A program made the position numbers and the translations under genes. This document shows positions 18,422 to 29,656 of a DNA stretch of 48,929 nt, piece after piece (within the stretch, counting starts at the first letter, position 1; every line of letters starts with the position of its first letter). Origin of the DNA: Clostridia bacterium (GTDB lineage Bacteria > Bacillota > Clostridia > Oscillospirales > CAG-272); the NCBI GenBank assembly GCA_017625755.1, contig JAGAKG010000065.1:1-48929 (forward strand), read 5' to 3'. A model generated the notes under the pieces. The model was given only the letters and a program-made list of their open reading frames with translations. It had not been told where the DNA came from and made no database searches.

Positions 18422-19720
18422 ATGATAATTTATACGGTAGAGCAGGGAGACAGCCTTTATGAGATATCCAAGCGGTTTTCGGCGGACGCCGAGCTTATCG
18501 CGAGAGACAACGAGCTGAGAGACCCCTCGCGACTGACGGTGGGGCAGACGCTTGTCGTGAGAACACCACAGACGCTACATAAGGTCGCCGAGGGCGAGAA
18601 TATTTATTCGGTGGCGCAAAAGCACGGAGTGACGGTAAATCAGCTCTGGCGCAACAATCCGCATCTTGTTGGCGGCACCTCGCTCAGAGAGGGAGACAGA
18701 CTGGTAATAAACGACGAGACGCCGCGATACGGCAGAGAGCTTGCGGTAAACGCCTATGCTTATCCGTCGGTAAGAGAAGATGTGCTTCGGAAAATTTTGC
18801 CGTATCTCACCTATCTCACGATATTTTCCTACGGCATAGAGGAGGACGGAGAGCTTACTGATATTGACGACGAGCGGCTGATAGAGCTTGCCAGAGCCTA
18901 CGGCGTGGCGCCGCTTATGATGATATCGAATCTGACTCCCGAGGGGTACTATTCCCCCGAGCTTGTCAGGCTCATGCTGACGGACACCGATATTCAGAAT
19001 ATACTTATCGGGGAGATTATCCGAACGGTAGCCGAGAAGCGGTATGGTGGAATTTTGCTTGATTTTGAATATGTTCCCGAGGATATATCGGGGGCTTACG
19101 CTGAATTTATAGAAAGACTTAACGAAAAGCTCGGAAGCGGCGGATATCCCGTGTTTGCTTCGGCGTCCCCTCGGAGTGAGGGCGGTGAGAGCGGCATTCT
19201 TTACGATGGACACGATTACGCCTCACTCGGCACTGTCTCCGACGGAGTTATGATACAGAGCTACGAGTGGGGGTATATGTACGGGGAGCCTATGCCGATA
19301 GCTCCCGCCGATAAGGTGCGCGATGTGTTGAAATATTCTGACGGGAAGGTCGCACCAGAAAGACTTTTTCTGGGTGTTCCCGATTACGGATATGATTGGA
19401 GCCTGCCGTATGAGGCGGGCGTGAGCCGCGCCGAGCCTATTTCCAATGCCGACGCGGTGGACTTTGCCGCAGAGAAACGCGCCGCGATAGAATATGACAG
19501 CGTTGCGCAATCGCCATTCTTTAAGTATTACGACAGAGCGGACGGCACGCCTCGGGCGCACGAGGTCTGGTTTGGAGACGCGAGAAGCTCGCAGGCTATG
19601 CTTGATATGGCGGATGAGTTCAAACTTGGCGGTGTGAGCGTTTGGAATGCTATGAGATATTTTCCACAGCTCTGGCTTCTGATAAACGGAATGTATAATA
19701 TAAAAAAGGTGTTGAGATGA
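18422..19720 (+). CDS. LysM-GH18 spore-cortex lytic enzyme (SleL/YaaH-like)
   Basis: 432 residues. Two N-terminal LysM repeats bind peptidoglycan (IIYTVEQGDSLYEISKRF..., then LHKVAEGENIYSVAQKHG...). A GH18 catalytic barrel follows, with YGGILLDFEYVPED (the DxE motif and catalytic Glu), GVMIQSYEWGY and a C-terminal KLGGVSVWNAMRY strand. SleL-type proteins are N-acetylglucosaminidases that depolymerise cortex muramic-lactam glycan during germination, and like this one they lack a signal peptide. TTGAGGTGAG lies before the ATG. No confident sigma-A promoter is visible, which is consistent with a sporulation sigma factor. It implies an endospore former. Confidence 0.9.
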   Translation: MIIYTVEQGDSLYEISKRFSADAELIARDNELRDPSRLTVGQTLVVRTPQTLHKVAEGENIYSVAQKHGVTVNQLWRNNPHLVGGTSLREGDRLVINDETPRYGRELAVNAYAYPSVREDVLRKILPYLTYLTIFSYGIEEDGELTDIDDERLIELARAYGVAPLMMISNLTPEGYYSPELVRLMLTDTDIQNILIGEIIRTVAEKRYGGILLDFEYVPEDISGAYAEFIERLNEKLGSGGYPVFASASPRSEGGESGILYDGHDYASLGTVSDGVMIQSYEWGYMYGEPMPIAPADKVRDVLKYSDGKVAPERLFLGVPDYGYDWSLPYEAGVSRAEPISNADAVDFAAEKRAAIEYDSVAQSPFFKYYDRADGTPRAHEVWFGDARSSQAMLDMADEFKLGGVSVWNAMRYFPQLWLLINGMYNIKKVLR

Positions 19721-19763
19721 GTGTGATTAGTTTAGCGCGGAAGAAAACGCACGAATAAAAAAG

Positions 19764-19804
19764 AACCGCTTTTGTTATCCGAAATGATAATAAAAGCGGT
19801 TTTT
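19764..19804 (+). terminator. Rho-independent terminator after the LysM-GH18 gene
   Basis: A 16-bp stem with one G-U pair (19764-19779 with 19786-19801), 6-nt loop, followed by TTTT. Confidence 0.88.
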
Positions 19805-19852
19805 GGTTTGTTACAGTGCCGAGAAGCAAATCACGATTCAGCTCGATATTGC

Positions 19853-20416
19853 TCATATATTGTTGAAGATAGTTTCAAGCAGTACATCGAAGCAGAGCGA
19901 AAGCTCCGAGCGGAGCTTTGAAGCAGAAAGCAATAATTGAGAGGATTTTGCCGAGACTCCGCACTCCGAGCGCGAAACAGAGGCGTTGTGTGCCTCAAAG
20001 CCTTTATGCGAAAGCTCGCGAAAAACCTTGATATCGGGGATATTATCGGGCTTTTTCAGCGATCTGAGAAGCGCGGTGTTTTCATGTATCATTTTAGCAA
20101 GCTCTATGCAGATACGCTCCTCCTCGCCTCTCTTGCGAAAGCCGCCGCAGGCGAGAGTCAGGGAGATATGCTCGCAGGCACTGTCTGTCAGCCTTGACAG
20201 CGAATGCGCGTATTTCGCTATGCCCTCACGCTTGAGCGGAGGAATGAATTCTTTGAACAGATAGCCCTCAAGCTCAAGGAGCTTTGTGCCGAAATCCTTG
20301 CGTATATCCGACGGAGTTGAGCCCGAGATTGCGGCTTGCTCGGAGCAGGCAGTCCTCACCGCATTATACGCGCAGAGAGAGAGCGACTCAAGTGTCTCAA
20401 AATAGTTGTATTTCAT
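19853..20416 (-). CDS. PhoU-like DUF47 protein paired with PiT transporter
   Basis: 187 residues, all-helical in appearance. The opening (FETLESLSLCAYNAVRTA) and the segment LFKEFIPPLKREGIAKYAHSLSRLTDSACEHI follow the DUF47 pattern (LF...FITPxDREDIxxLxxxLDDIxDxIE), although several acidic metal-binding positions are changed. DUF47/PhoU-like proteins modulate low-affinity phosphate transporters. The gene starts 24 nt after the PiT gene on the same strand, so the two form an operon; more often the DUF47 gene comes first. The length is slightly short (usually about 205-215). Confidence 0.72.
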   Translation of the reverse strand: MKYNYFETLESLSLCAYNAVRTACSEQAAISGSTPSDIRKDFGTKLLELEGYLFKEFIPPLKREGIAKYAHSLSRLTDSACEHISLTLACGGFRKRGEEERICIELAKMIHENTALLRSLKKPDNIPDIKVFRELSHKGFEAHNASVSRSECGVSAKSSQLLLSASKLRSELSLCFDVLLETIFNNI

Positions 20417-20440
20417 AAATTGACCTGCCTTTCAGTCTTG

Positions 20441-21433
20441 TCAGATAATAAGAAAAGCCAGCAAAAATCCTATGGCTCCGCAGATGGGAAAGGTCAGAAG
20501 CCAGGCAAGAAGCATCTGTGTGATTATCCTCTTATCGGCACCACCCGCGCTTCGAGAGCCGACTCCCATCATAGCGCAAGCCTTTGAGTGCGTAGTGCTT
20601 ACGGGTAGACCGAAAAACGAGCATAAGGTCAGGATTGCCGACGAGGACATATCCGCGGCAGTTCCGCCCGAGGCGTCGAGGTCGACCATATCCATTCCCA
20701 CCTTTTTGATTATCCTTCCGCCGCCGATAAGCGTTCCGAGCGTCATCATAGCAGAGCAGACGAGTATCACGAAAAAAGGAAGCTCAAAGCTCTCCTCAGC
20801 ACCGCCACCGCCGAGCAGGGAAAAGCCGAGCATAAATACTCCCATAAATTTCTGCGAATCCTGAGCGCCGTGCATAAGGGCGCTTGACGTCGCACTGAAG
20901 CGCTGAGCGCGCATAAAGTGATTTATTACTTTTCGTCTGTCGGCTTTTTTCAGTACGAGCGTCATAATCGAATAGACCATTCTCGCTAGCAGAAAGGCGG
21001 GCAGAGTTGAGAGTAGAAGCCCCGAGAGGACGAGAATCCACTCTCTGCCGTTTATTGCCGAAAAACTCATACTTGAAGCCACGGCGGCACCCGTGATTCC
21101 CGATATGAGGGCGTGGCTCTCGCTCGTTGGAATACCGAACCTGAAGGCGATGAGCGCCCATATCACGACGGCACACATTCCCGCGCAGAGGGCAGGGAGG
21201 GCAGCCGAGGGGTCCTCTGAAAAATCAACTATGTTGAAAATCGTCTGCGCCACACGAGAATTGATAAGCGCCATACCTAAGCTTCCCGCAAAATTGCAAA
21301 CGGCGGCAAGCGCGAGTGCGCCCGAGGGGGAGAGTGAGCGAGTAGAGACGCAGGTCGCGATTGCGTTCGGCGCGTCTGTCCAGCCGTTTACGAGAATTAC
21401 CGCAAGAATAAGAACGGTAAAAAGCACCATCAT
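20441..21433 (-). CDS. PiT-family inorganic phosphate transporter
   Basis: 330 residues, about ten hydrophobic helices. It carries the duplicated PiT signature: NGWTDAPNAIATCVSTRSLSP near the N terminus, and the second copy around LMHGAQDSQKFMGVFML, plus GLPVSTTHSKACAMMGVG. PiT proteins import phosphate (metal-phosphate) using the H+ or Na+ gradient. The GANDVANA core is relaxed to GWTDAPNA. GAGGGGGTGAG lies before the ATG. It forms an operon with the DUF47 gene downstream and is divergent from ligA. Confidence 0.93.
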   Translation of the reverse strand: MMVLFTVLILAVILVNGWTDAPNAIATCVSTRSLSPSGALALAAVCNFAGSLGMALINSRVAQTIFNIVDFSEDPSAALPALCAGMCAVVIWALIAFRFGIPTSESHALISGITGAAVASSMSFSAINGREWILVLSGLLLSTLPAFLLARMVYSIMTLVLKKADRRKVINHFMRAQRFSATSSALMHGAQDSQKFMGVFMLGFSLLGGGGAEESFELPFFVILVCSAMMTLGTLIGGGRIIKKVGMDMVDLDASGGTAADMSSSAILTLCSFFGLPVSTTHSKACAMMGVGSRSAGGADKRIITQMLLAWLLTFPICGAIGFLLAFLII

Positions 21434-21538
21434 TTTATCTCACCCCCTCACAATTCTCTTATTCTAATCCTTATGTGAGCGAATTGTCTTTAATTCCACG
21501 GGGACAGGCGTAAATTTCTTCGTACTTGCCGTTTGTGA

Positions 21539-21567
21539 TTGACACGGAGCGAAAAAAGGGGTATAAT
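21539..21567 (+). promoter_or_regulatory. Perfect-consensus promoter of ligA
   Basis: TTGACA (21539-21544), 17-nt spacer, TATAAT (21562-21567), 36 nt before the ligA ATG. Confidence 0.9.
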
Positions 21568-21584
21568 ATACTATGTATAAATAA

Positions 21585-24175
<2,591 letters not shown>

Positions 24176-24266
24176 ACGGAGCTTCCTTTCAGCGGTATTT
24201 CAATATTAAGAATATTCCGCCGTTGTTCCGATTGTGAAAAAATGAAGGAGCGTTTTATATTTTAAA

Positions 24267-25130
24267 ATGAGAAACGAAGAAAAAAATAAGGTCGTGGGCG
24301 GCACGCTATATCTTGTGTCAACGCCCATAGGAAACCTTTCGGATATGAGCGAAAGAGCGCTTAAGGTGCTTTCGGAGGTGGATTTTATAGCCGCCGAGGA
24401 CACGAGAAACACGCTCAGAATGTTGACTCACTTCGGCATATCGCGACCGCTTATATCGTATTTTGAACACAATAAGGCGGAGCGAGGAGAGCAGATAGTC
24501 TCGCGGCTCGAGGGAGGAGAATCCTGCGCGCTCGTGACAGATGCGGGTACGCCCGCAATATCCGACCCGGGTGAAGATCTGGTTCGTCTGTGCGCAGAGC
24601 GGGGAATACCCGTAACGGCAGTTCCCGGCGCTTGCGCGGGGATATGCGCGCTCACTCTGTCTGCACTTGCGACGACACGCTTTTGCTTCGAGGGATTTTT
24701 GCCGATGAAGAAGGCAGAGAGGAGAGAGCGACTCGCTCAGCTCTCGCATGAGGAGCGCACTATGATATTTCACGAGGCACCGCATAAGCTCAGAGCCACG
24801 CTTGATGACCTTGAAGCGAGCTTCGGCGGAGAGAGAAGAATCGCGCTTTGCCGTGAGCTTACCAAGCTTAACGAGGAGATCATGCGAGTAACGATTTCAC
24901 AGGCTCGCGCATATTATGGAGAACACGAGCCGAGAGGCGAATATGTGCTTGTCGTTGAGGGAGCATCGGGCGTCGAGACGGTATCCGATGGCGATACCGA
25001 GATTGGAGTTGAGGAGCAGGTCGAGCTTTATATAAAGAGCGGAATGTCAAAGATGGAAGCGATAAAAAAGGTCGCCCGAGAGAGAGGCGTACCTAAAAAT
25101 GATATATATAAGCTTTTTAACAACGATTGA
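24267..25130 (+). CDS. rsmI: 16S rRNA (cytidine-1402-2'-O)-methyltransferase
   Basis: 287 residues. A SAM-dependent tetrapyrrole-methylase-fold enzyme that 2'-O-methylates C1402 in the decoding centre. Motifs: LYLVSTPIGNLSDMSERAL, AAEDTRNTLRML, ALVTDAGTPAISDPGEDLV, VTAVPGACA, FEGFLP and FHEAPHKLRATL. The C-terminal region ends in the usual small helical domain. The start codon lacks a well-spaced ribosome site (AAGGAG is 16 nt away); a GTG at 24294, nearer the conserved core, is an alternative. Confidence 0.94.
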   Translation: MRNEEKNKVVGGTLYLVSTPIGNLSDMSERALKVLSEVDFIAAEDTRNTLRMLTHFGISRPLISYFEHNKAERGEQIVSRLEGGESCALVTDAGTPAISDPGEDLVRLCAERGIPVTAVPGACAGICALTLSALATTRFCFEGFLPMKKAERRERLAQLSHEERTMIFHEAPHKLRATLDDLEASFGGERRIALCRELTKLNEEIMRVTISQARAYYGEHEPRGEYVLVVEGASGVETVSDGDTEIGVEEQVELYIKSGMSKMEAIKKVARERGVPKNDIYKLFNND

Positions 25131-25205
25131 CGCGCTTTTATCCTTACTGCACAAAAGATTTTCAATATAAGCTCGCACTTTCTGCGTATTTACTGTTGAA
25201 ATATC

Positions 25206-25234
25206 TTGATTTTATTTGTTTTTTGTGATATAAT
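25206..25234 (+). promoter_or_regulatory. Sigma-A promoter of asd
   Basis: TTGATT (25206-25211), 17-nt spacer, TATAAT (25229-25234). A small GCCGT/ACGGC hairpin lies in the leader; no T-box or lysine riboswitch fits in the ~50-nt leader. Confidence 0.82.
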
Positions 25235-25290
25235 TATCAGTAATCGAATTTTAGTTTATGCCGTGAAATAACGGCGGAATGGAGATTGAA

Positions 25291-26367
25291 ATGGCAAAAA
25301 TGAAGGTCGGCGTTATCGGCGCCACAGGAATGGTTGGTCAGCGTTTTCTGACTTTGCTTGAAAACCACCCCTATTTTGAGGTAACTGCTCTTGTAGCAAG
25401 TCCCAGAAGCGCGGGAAAGACATATGAGGAGGCGCTTGACGGACGCTGGAAAATGGCAACGCCCCTTCCCGAAAAATATAAGAAGATGGTAATTATCAGC
25501 AGCGACGCTATCGACGAGGTCAAGGCGCTTTGCAGTTTCGTATTCTGCGCGGTAAACCTTAAGAAGGACGAGGTCAAGGAGCTTGAATACGCTTACGCAA
25601 AGGCAGAGATTCCCGTTGTTTCCAATAACAGCGCTCACCGTTGGACACCCGATGTTCCTATGGTAATTCCCGAGATAAACCCTGAGCATCTCGAGGTTAT
25701 AGCGGCTCAGAGAGCAAGACTCGGAACAAAGAGAGGCTTTATTGCCGTAAAGCCTAACTGTTCTATTCAGGCGTATGTTCCCGAGCTTACCCCCCTTCGT
25801 AAGTACGGCATAAAGGAAGTTGTTGCTACCACATATCAGGCAATTTCGGGCGCGGGTAAAACATTCAAGGAATGGCCAGAAATGATAGATAATATTATTC
25901 CCTTTATCGGCGGCGAGGAGGAAAAGAGCGAGCAGGAGCCTCTGCGTGTCTGGGGTAAGGTTGAGAACGGCGAGATAGTTAAGGCTGACGATACCGTTAT
26001 CACAACTCAGTGTATCCGCGTTCCCGTAACAGACGGACACACCGCGGCGGTTTTCGTTAAGTTCGAGAACAAGCCCACCAAGGAGCAGATACTTGAGGAT
26101 TGGAAGAACTTCCGCGGACTTCCTCAGGAGCTTGGACTTCCCAGCGCTCCCGCGCAGTTTATTACATATTTTGAGGAGGAGAACCGTCCTCAGGCGAAGC
26201 TTGACCGCGATATCTACGGCGGTATGGGCGTAACCGCGGGCAGACTCCGTGAGGACGCTATCTACGACTATAAGTTCGTTGGACTTTCTCACAATACTCT
26301 CAGAGGTGCGGCAGGCGGAGCGGTGCTTATCGCCGAGCTTCTCTACAAGCAGGGTTATTTTGATTAA
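25291..26367 (+). CDS. asd: Aspartate-semialdehyde dehydrogenase (archaeal/fungal-type)
   Basis: 358 residues. It reduces aspartyl phosphate to aspartate semialdehyde with NADPH, leading to lysine/diaminopimelate, threonine and methionine. The NADP loop is VGVIGATGMVGQRFL. The catalytic Cys lies in KPNCSIQAYVPEL, and the active-site His in TDGHTAAVFVKF. ISGAGKTFKEWPEMIDNI and the long insert FIGGEEEKSEQEP identify the archaeal/fungal branch rather than the E. coli form. ATG 25291 is chosen because GGAG lies 8 nt upstream; the ATG at 25279 sits inside that site. Confidence 0.95.
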   Translation: MAKMKVGVIGATGMVGQRFLTLLENHPYFEVTALVASPRSAGKTYEEALDGRWKMATPLPEKYKKMVIISSDAIDEVKALCSFVFCAVNLKKDEVKELEYAYAKAEIPVVSNNSAHRWTPDVPMVIPEINPEHLEVIAAQRARLGTKRGFIAVKPNCSIQAYVPELTPLRKYGIKEVVATTYQAISGAGKTFKEWPEMIDNIIPFIGGEEEKSEQEPLRVWGKVENGEIVKADDTVITTQCIRVPVTDGHTAAVFVKFENKPTKEQILEDWKNFRGLPQELGLPSAPAQFITYFEEENRPQAKLDRDIYGGMGVTAGRLREDAIYDYKFVGLSHNTLRGAAGGAVLIAELLYKQGYFD

Positions 26368-26380
26368 TAGGATACGGGTT

Positions 26381-26437
26381 TTATGCGAGGGGGACTTTTG
26401 CAAAAGTCCCCCTCGCGCTCCCTTCAAAAACTTTAAA
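26381..26437 (+). repeat. Structured 3' repeat, copy A (terminator-like)
   Basis: A perfect 32-bp palindrome (26385-26416) begins 18 nt after asd. It is framed by TTATGCGAGGG on the left and CCCTCGCGCTCCCTTC on the right, then AAAAACTTT. The same frame recurs as copy B (27443-27507, opposite strand) after asnA, with different inner stem bases that still pair. It probably serves as a terminator and belongs to a dispersed repeat family. Confidence 0.75.
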
Positions 26438-26475
26438 GCAGGGGGTGGCTAACCCATTTAGTTTAGCTGAATTTT

Positions 26476-26570
26476 AAAAAATCTCCCGTTGGACACGCGA
26501 TGTTTGATGTAATCAGACTTGGTATAAACACCTTGGCGTTTATGTGTCTACACGATAGGAGATATTTTTT
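26476..26570. repeat. 95-nt imperfect inverted-repeat element (MITE-like or structured RNA)
   Basis: The outer arms pair A5-ATCTCC (26476-26486) with GGAGAT-A-T6 (26558-26570), then CGT/ACG, then GACAC (26492-26496) with GTGTC (26544-26548). Inside is a hairpin ATAAAC/GTTTAT (26524-26529, 26538-26543). It lies between the asd terminator and the CPBP promoter and contains no convincing reading frame. It could be a small non-autonomous element or an RNA; no name is recognised. Confidence 0.55.
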
Positions 26571-26578
26571 GTATCATA

Positions 26579-26607
26579 TTGCAAAATGGTTTTTAATATG
26601 ATATAAT
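26579..26607 (+). promoter_or_regulatory. Sigma-A promoter of the CPBP protease gene
   Basis: TTGCAA (26579-26584), 17-nt spacer, TATAAT (26602-26607); AGGAGGTGAGGT precedes the start. Confidence 0.82.
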
Positions 26608-26634
26608 ATAGTTGATACAATCAGGAGGTGAGGT

Positions 26635-27333
26635 ATGATGAAAGAAAAGTCACGAATAAACCACAAAACTCTTTATATGCTTGTATCGGTTCTGCTTTGC
26701 ACAGTAGCGATGAATCTTGTGGACGGCGTTATGCAGCCTCATTATTTTGTGAAATCAATAATCAAGGTTTGTTTGTTTCTGATAGTTCCGATAATATATT
26801 TTGCCGTGAACAGAGAGGATAGGAGTGAGCTGAAAAAGCTATTTACGCCAAGGGGAAGTGATATTCTAAAGGCGCTCGGACTTGGTATATTGCTTTACGG
26901 ATTTATTCTCGGCGGATATTTTCTTTTGCGGAACACAGTTGATTTTTCCGGCATCGTTGGCAAGCTTACCGCAGATACGGGAGTCAGTGCCGATAATTTT
27001 GTGTTTGTTGCGCTTTACATATCCTTTGTTAATTCATTTTTAGAGGAAATATTTTTCCGCGGATTTGCCTTTATCAGTTTGAAAAAACTGACCTCAAGAA
27101 GATTTGCTTATATATTCAGCGCCCTTGTTTTTGCATTCTATCATGCCGCGATGACCGTGGGATATTTCCACATCGGTATTTTCGCGTTGACCTTGTTCGG
27201 CTTGTTTGTTGCGGGATTTATATTTAACTATCTCAATGAAAAAAGCGAAAATATCTATACCTCGTGGATAGTTCATATGTTTGCCAACTTTGCGATAAAT
27301 ACGGTTGGATTTATTCTTTTCGGAATATTATAA
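26635..27333 (+). CDS. CPBP-family intramembrane glutamic protease (Abi/Rce1-like)
   Basis: 232 residues, about six to seven hydrophobic segments. All three family motifs are present: EEIFFRG (Glu137/Glu138/Arg142), FAFYH with His170, and HMFAN (His214/Asn218). In eukaryotic Rce1 and related bacterial proteins these residues form an intramembrane Glu/His site. Bacterial members serve in bacteriocin self-immunity, peptide processing or abortive infection, and none of these can be chosen here. Two adjacent ATGs (26635, 26638) share the ribosome site. It is monocistronic and flanked by structured repeats. Confidence 0.93.
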   Translation: MMKEKSRINHKTLYMLVSVLLCTVAMNLVDGVMQPHYFVKSIIKVCLFLIVPIIYFAVNREDRSELKKLFTPRGSDILKALGLGILLYGFILGGYFLLRNTVDFSGIVGKLTADTGVSADNFVFVALYISFVNSFLEEIFFRGFAFISLKKLTSRRFAYIFSALVFAFYHAAMTVGYFHIGIFALTLFGLFVAGFIFNYLNEKSENIYTSWIVHMFANFAINTVGFILFGIL

Positions 27334-27349
27334 CTTATATAAAAATAAA

Positions 27350-27386
27350 AAATAACCATCGGCATGCAAGTGTCCGATGGTTATTT
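27350..27386 (+). terminator. Terminator after the CPBP gene
   Basis: A perfect 13-bp stem (27350-27362 with 27374-27386), 11-nt loop, T-rich right arm; 16 nt after the stop codon. Confidence 0.82.
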
Positions 27387-27442
27387 ACTTTAGAGAAAAT
27401 ACCTCGAGGTTTAAAATTTATAATATGGTTATCGCCCAAACC

Positions 27443-27507
27443 CTTTGATTGAAAAGGTTTGGAAGGGAGCGCGAGGGAAACCTTTCCTCAAAAGGTTTCC
27501 CTCGCAT
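27443..27507 (-). repeat. Structured 3' repeat, copy B (terminator-like)
   Basis: On the minus strand, 20 nt after the asnA stop: TTATGCGAGGG, then a 15-bp stem (27471-27485 with 27491-27505, loop CCTCA), then CCCTCGCGCTCCCTTC and CAAACCTTT. It has the same flanks as copy A (26381-26437) but a different, still complementary stem interior. Confidence 0.75.
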
Positions 27508-27526
27508 AATTTGTATAACTCGTAAT

Positions 27527-28534
27527 TTAAAGCAATCTTATTCCTGCTTTTTCGCAGGCGGTGACAGTGTCCTTGTCCCAGATACTCGACTGAACCTCGC
27601 CTATATGAGCGCAGCCCATCATAAGCATACAGAGTCTTGACTGACCGATACCTCCGCCTATTGTAAGGGGAAGCTCGTCATTCAGAAGCATCTTGTGGAA
27701 GGGAAGCTCGCGGCGGTTGTCGCAGCCTGAGAGCGAGAGCTGTCTGTCAAGCGATTCGGCGTCAACACGGATACCCATAGAGGATATCTCCACACCTCGT
27801 CCAAGAACATCGTTCCAGAAGAACAAATCGCCGTTAAGCTGCCAATCGTCATAGTCGGGCGCTCTGCTGTCGTGGGGCTTGCCCGAGCGGAGCTTTCCGC
27901 CTATCTGCATAATAAACGCGGTTTTATGCTCTTTAACGAAAGCATTTTCTCTCTCACTTCCCGTCATATCGGGATACATATCCTCAAGCTCCTGTGAAGT
28001 GACGAATGTCACATCGCGGCAGAGCTGAATTTTCAGCTGAGGGAAGCGCACATGGAGTCTGTCGTTCGTGTTGCATATAGCATTTACGATAGCGCGGACG
28101 ATAAGCTTCAGATAATCAATATTTCTGTTGTCGCGAGTGATTATCTTCTCCCAATCCCACTGGTCGACATATATCGAATGAAGGTTATCGAGCGACTCGT
28201 CGCGGCGGATAGCGTTCATATCGGTATAAAGACCGTTGCCTATATCGAAGTTATATTTTTTGAGTGCGAGTCGCTTCCACTTAGCGAGCGAGTGAACGAC
28301 CTGAGCATCGGTGCCGATAGCGGGGACATCGAATGAAACGGGGCGCTCTTTGCCCGTGAGGTTATCGTTAAGCCCCGACTCCTCGGTTACGAACAGTGGA
28401 GCTGAAACACGCTTCAGATTAAGCGCGTCTGCAAATTCCTGCTGAAAAGTTTGCTTTATGTATGCTATTGCCTTTTGAGTGTTATACTCGTCGAGCATAG
28501 GGGAATATCCCTCGGGAATAAATACCCTATTCAT
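27527..28534 (-). CDS. asnA: Aspartate-ammonia ligase (asparagine synthetase A)
   Basis: 335 residues. It makes asparagine from aspartate, ammonia and ATP. The protein follows the class II aminoacyl-tRNA-synthetase-like AsnA family end to end: AIAYIKQTFQQEFADALNL, SAPLFVTEESGLNDNLTG, DVPAIGTDAQVVHSLAKWKR, NAIRRDESLDNLHSIYVDQWDWEK and the C-terminal GGGIGQSRLCMLMMGCAHIGEVQSS. It starts 45 nt after the patatin gene with a ribosome site (AAAGGAG) but no separate promoter, so the two are probably co-transcribed. Confidence 0.97.
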   Translation of the reverse strand: MNRVFIPEGYSPMLDEYNTQKAIAYIKQTFQQEFADALNLKRVSAPLFVTEESGLNDNLTGKERPVSFDVPAIGTDAQVVHSLAKWKRLALKKYNFDIGNGLYTDMNAIRRDESLDNLHSIYVDQWDWEKIITRDNRNIDYLKLIVRAIVNAICNTNDRLHVRFPQLKIQLCRDVTFVTSQELEDMYPDMTGSERENAFVKEHKTAFIMQIGGKLRSGKPHDSRAPDYDDWQLNGDLFFWNDVLGRGVEISSMGIRVDAESLDRQLSLSGCDNRRELPFHKMLLNDELPLTIGGGIGQSRLCMLMMGCAHIGEVQSSIWDKDTVTACEKAGIRLL

Positions 28535-28579
28535 AAGAGTAACAACTCCTTTCTGAAAAATATATCTTTGCTTTTCAAA

Positions 28580-29431
28580 TTACTTCATATGCCTTTTTAC
28601 ATATCTTGATGTCATCTTGTCGATATTCAGCAGAACGAAGTCGGCGGTGAGTCTGGGCTCAGCTCGGCTTTCGTTTTCGGCTTCCACCTTTTTTATTGCT
28701 TTATATACTTCCTCTTTCTTGTCGCTTATAAAAATCTTTTCGATAACCGACGAGGTATAGTCGTATCCATACTTTATCATATCGTCTATAAGCTTGGGAT
28801 TAAATGTCAGGGTATCCAACATTTTTTTGTTGGGGAAGTGACAAATCTTGATTACCTTTCTGTCGAAGGCGTCGTTTTCAAATTTATAGTATTTCTGCTC
28901 AAAATATATGCAGAAGATGTAGTCAAGATTTTTCTCGAGCAGAGGATATACGGGAATATCGTCGATAAAAGCGGCGTCAAGCATAGTACAGTTGTTTATC
29001 TTGACTCCCTTGTTGAAAATCGGGAAGGCAATCGAGGCGTACATATAATCGAGTCTGTCGGACGACGAGAGCTTGTGGAAGGGGATATATTCGATTTTTC
29101 GCTCTGTAAAATTCCACACGGTTCCGAACATTTTGCAGGACATTTCATCGGACTCGCCGATGAGTCCGCCTACCTTTTGCAAAAGATTAGCGTTCCCCGC
29201 AAATGAAGGGAAAAATTTTCCCGCCTGCTTTACATCTATCTCTCTCCAAAGTCGAACAACATCATCTAGCTTTCCGCTTGAAAAAGCATACGCGGTAGGA
29301 ACGCCTATGGATGTTCCGCTTATATATTTTATATCATCCTTAGGAAAATATTTAGCGATAGCCTGCAGACAGCCTACTTCATAAAGACCTTTACTCATTC
29401 CGCCTGCGAGTACGATACCGATGCGAGCCAT
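28580..29431 (-). CDS. Patatin-like phospholipase / acylhydrolase
   Basis: 283 residues. The patatin Ser-Asp dyad fold: oxyanion loop LAGGMSKGLYEVG (in place of GGGxRG), nucleophile elbow ISGTSIGVP and the Asp motif DAAF (usually DGG/DGA). Such cytoplasmic enzymes hydrolyse acyl chains from phospholipids. The C-terminal third (KVIKICHFPNKKMLDTLTFNPKLIDDMIKYGYD) matches bacterial patatins of this size. ATG 29431 is chosen because AAGGAGG lies 7 nt upstream; the open frame upstream to 29485 overlaps the promoter region. Promoter at 29476-29504; asnA follows. Confidence 0.9.
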   Translation of the reverse strand: MARIGIVLAGGMSKGLYEVGCLQAIAKYFPKDDIKYISGTSIGVPTAYAFSSGKLDDVVRLWREIDVKQAGKFFPSFAGNANLLQKVGGLIGESDEMSCKMFGTVWNFTERKIEYIPFHKLSSSDRLDYMYASIAFPIFNKGVKINNCTMLDAAFIDDIPVYPLLEKNLDYIFCIYFEQKYYKFENDAFDRKVIKICHFPNKKMLDTLTFNPKLIDDMIKYGYDYTSSVIEKIFISDKKEEVYKAIKKVEAENESRAEPRLTADFVLLNIDKMTSRYVKRHMK

Positions 29432-29475
29432 TCCGTTACCTCCTTGCTCAGTATTTTGCAATACTACGACAATAT

Positions 29476-29504
29476 ATGATATCACAAAAGCCGACTAAAG
29501 TCAA
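29476..29504 (-). promoter_or_regulatory. Sigma-A promoter of the patatin-asnA unit
   Basis: Minus strand: TTGACT (29499-29504), 17-nt spacer, TATCAT (29476-29481). Confidence 0.75.
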
Positions 29505-29656
29505 GTGTAAATTTTTTGAACTCCCAAAGTGGAAGGGGATTTTAATACAAAAAGCCTTTCGCTTGAGGGAGAGATGTAGAGCAAAGGTGTGGAAGATGAG
29601 ATGTCAATTATTTAATACAGATTCCACAGACAGATTAAAAATTGCAGTAAAAAGAC

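Noticed and set aside
21499..21513. GGGACAGGCGTA shared with the opposite strand at about 35772-35783
   Set aside because: Only about 12 matching bases with no common structure around them; too short to call a repeat family from two copies.
25235..25290. Lysine riboswitch or T-box before asd
   Set aside because: The leader is only about 50 nt with one small hairpin; these elements need 150 nt or more and conserved cores that are absent.
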